64,000 nucleotides of DNA, taken from NCBI RefSeq assembly GCF_000182925.2, contig NC_026506.1, forward strand, positions 496,001 through 560,000, written 5' to 3'. The position numbers were made by a program, and so were the translations under genes. The notes under the pieces were generated by a model. That model worked only from the letters and a program-made list of their open reading frames with translations, was not told the origin of the DNA and did no database searches. Positions 63,300-64,000 of this stretch are shown piece by piece (positions within the stretch are counted from its first letter, which is position 1; each line of letters opens with the position of its first letter). This DNA is from Neurospora crassa OR74A (taxonomy: Eukaryota > Ascomycota > Sordariomycetes > Sordariales > Sordariaceae).

Positions 63300-64000
63300 T
63301 TAAATATAGTATCCATTTCTCTATATTCGATTAGTTCGTTAGTATATAGTTCACTATACTCTTTATTAATATTATTAAATCGATCTATTACTAGCTTTGT
63401 ATTCTTAAAATAACTACGGATTTATTATACTTTATACCCTATATCCTACGCCAATCGCTTAAGAAACGTAATAAAATCGTTGTTTAATATTTTATTACTG
63501 CCTTCATTATAATATACCCTTTTAAATTACTATTTAAAATCGCTAAAGTATACCTCGATAGGGTTGAATTCGGAAGAGTACAGCGGCAAATACTATAATA
63601 GAACCCCCTTTTAGTTGTATATATATTAGAGTTTAGTACGGGGGTGCTAGCTAGTGTTATTTATTATTAAAATACTATTGCGATTAGGAAATAGATTTAT
63701 TTTAGGGAGTAGGTATTTTACTATTTAGTCCTAAACCCCGGTTAAATCCATTATACTTCTAAATACTAGTATATTAAGTAGCCTATCTATTATAATAGTT
63801 AGGAGGAGGTAATACTGCGTACTACGTACGAATTTACTTAATATTATTATAATAGTACTACAGGGTACTTAATTAGTATAACGAGCGCTATCCTTTCGGT
63901 TTGTACTAAATTTATTATAGAATACAAATATCTCTATAGTAAATAAAGAGATCTTTAATATCTACTCGGCTATTAGTATAGGGGATTATTATAATACTTT
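63300..64000 (-). pseudogene. Tc1/mariner-type DDE transposase, RIP-destroyed, cut by window edge
   Basis: Minus-strand translation gives LLP-like, then SILIINNTS (about 63650-63675), then KGVLL and YLPLYSSEFNPIE (about 63553-63595), then YFSDFK. This is the characteristic run of fungal Tc1-type transposases (VMDN...LPPYSPDFNPIE). The aspartate expected in the VMDN motif reads asparagine, a G-to-A change of the RIP type, and several in-frame TAG/TAA stops are present. The N-terminal part lies beyond 64000. Confidence 0.8.

Larger units (their letters stand above)
60400..64000. mobile_element. RIP-mutated transposon block, continues past window end
   Basis: Composition changes sharply at about 60.4 kb to AT-rich, TpA-saturated DNA with stops in every frame, as in the Harbinger relic. 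It contains at least two relics: a plus-strand ORF remnant from about 60489 and a minus-strand Tc1/mariner transposase from about 63.3 kb to the window end. No terminal repeat could be paired inside the window, so the number and borders of elements are unknown. Confidence 0.85.

Noticed and set aside
1-64000. CRISPR arrays, prokaryotic operons or phage features
   Set aside because: Spliced genes, fungal protein families and RIP mark this as fungal nuclear DNA; no regularly spaced direct repeats were seen.

Overview
The window is nuclear DNA from a filamentous ascomycete, most likely Neurospora crassa or a very close relative. Four observations support this. Genes carry short introns (about 48-110 bp) with GT...AG ends and CTAAC/CTGAC-type branch sites. 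Codons end mostly in C or G. Two AT-rich blocks are saturated with TpA and in-frame stops in the way repeat-induced point mutation (RIP) leaves dead transposons. The spliced nitrite reductase comes to 1176 residues, the length I recall for N. crassa NIT-6. The species call is inference; no database was searched.

Layout: 1-5863 is intergenic with simple repeats and no gene I can support. 5867-9472 is a complete but RIP-destroyed PIF/Harbinger transposon with matching terminal inverted repeats and a TAA target duplication. 9476-18983 is intergenic and ends in a long leader. 18984-20815 (+) is an Mks1-like regulator with a GATA-like (DUF1752) and a DUF3295 domain. 20816-39144 is a gene-poor stretch holding two non-autonomous inverted-repeat elements (23068-23632 with TA flanks; 36433-36897 with an 8-bp duplication) and one doubtful small ORF near 33.1 kb.

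The right half is gene-dense. It holds assimilatory nitrite reductase nit-6 (39145-42952, -), neutral ceramidase (44183-46596, -), a dynamin-like/SLIP-GC-type large GTPase (48740-52024, -), an uncharacterised 491-residue protein (53009-54544, -), an Lsb5-like VHS/GAT endocytic adaptor (55844-57403, +, divergent from its neighbour), and N-acetylglucosamine-6-phosphate deacetylase (57870-59492, -). From about 60.4 kb to the window end lies a second RIP-mutated block, containing an unidentified dead ORF and a dead Tc1/mariner transposase cut by the window edge.

The genes do not form one pathway. The clearest regulatory logic is upstream of nit-6: a perfect TCCGCGGA palindrome (the NIT4 consensus), a second near match and five GATA cores (the NIT2 core) lie within about 1 kb of the start codon, as expected for a nitrate-induced, nitrogen-repressed gene. 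The least explained features are the two inverted-repeat elements, the uncharacterised 491-residue protein, the GTPase, and a TACCTA/TAGGTA motif scattered through non-coding DNA.
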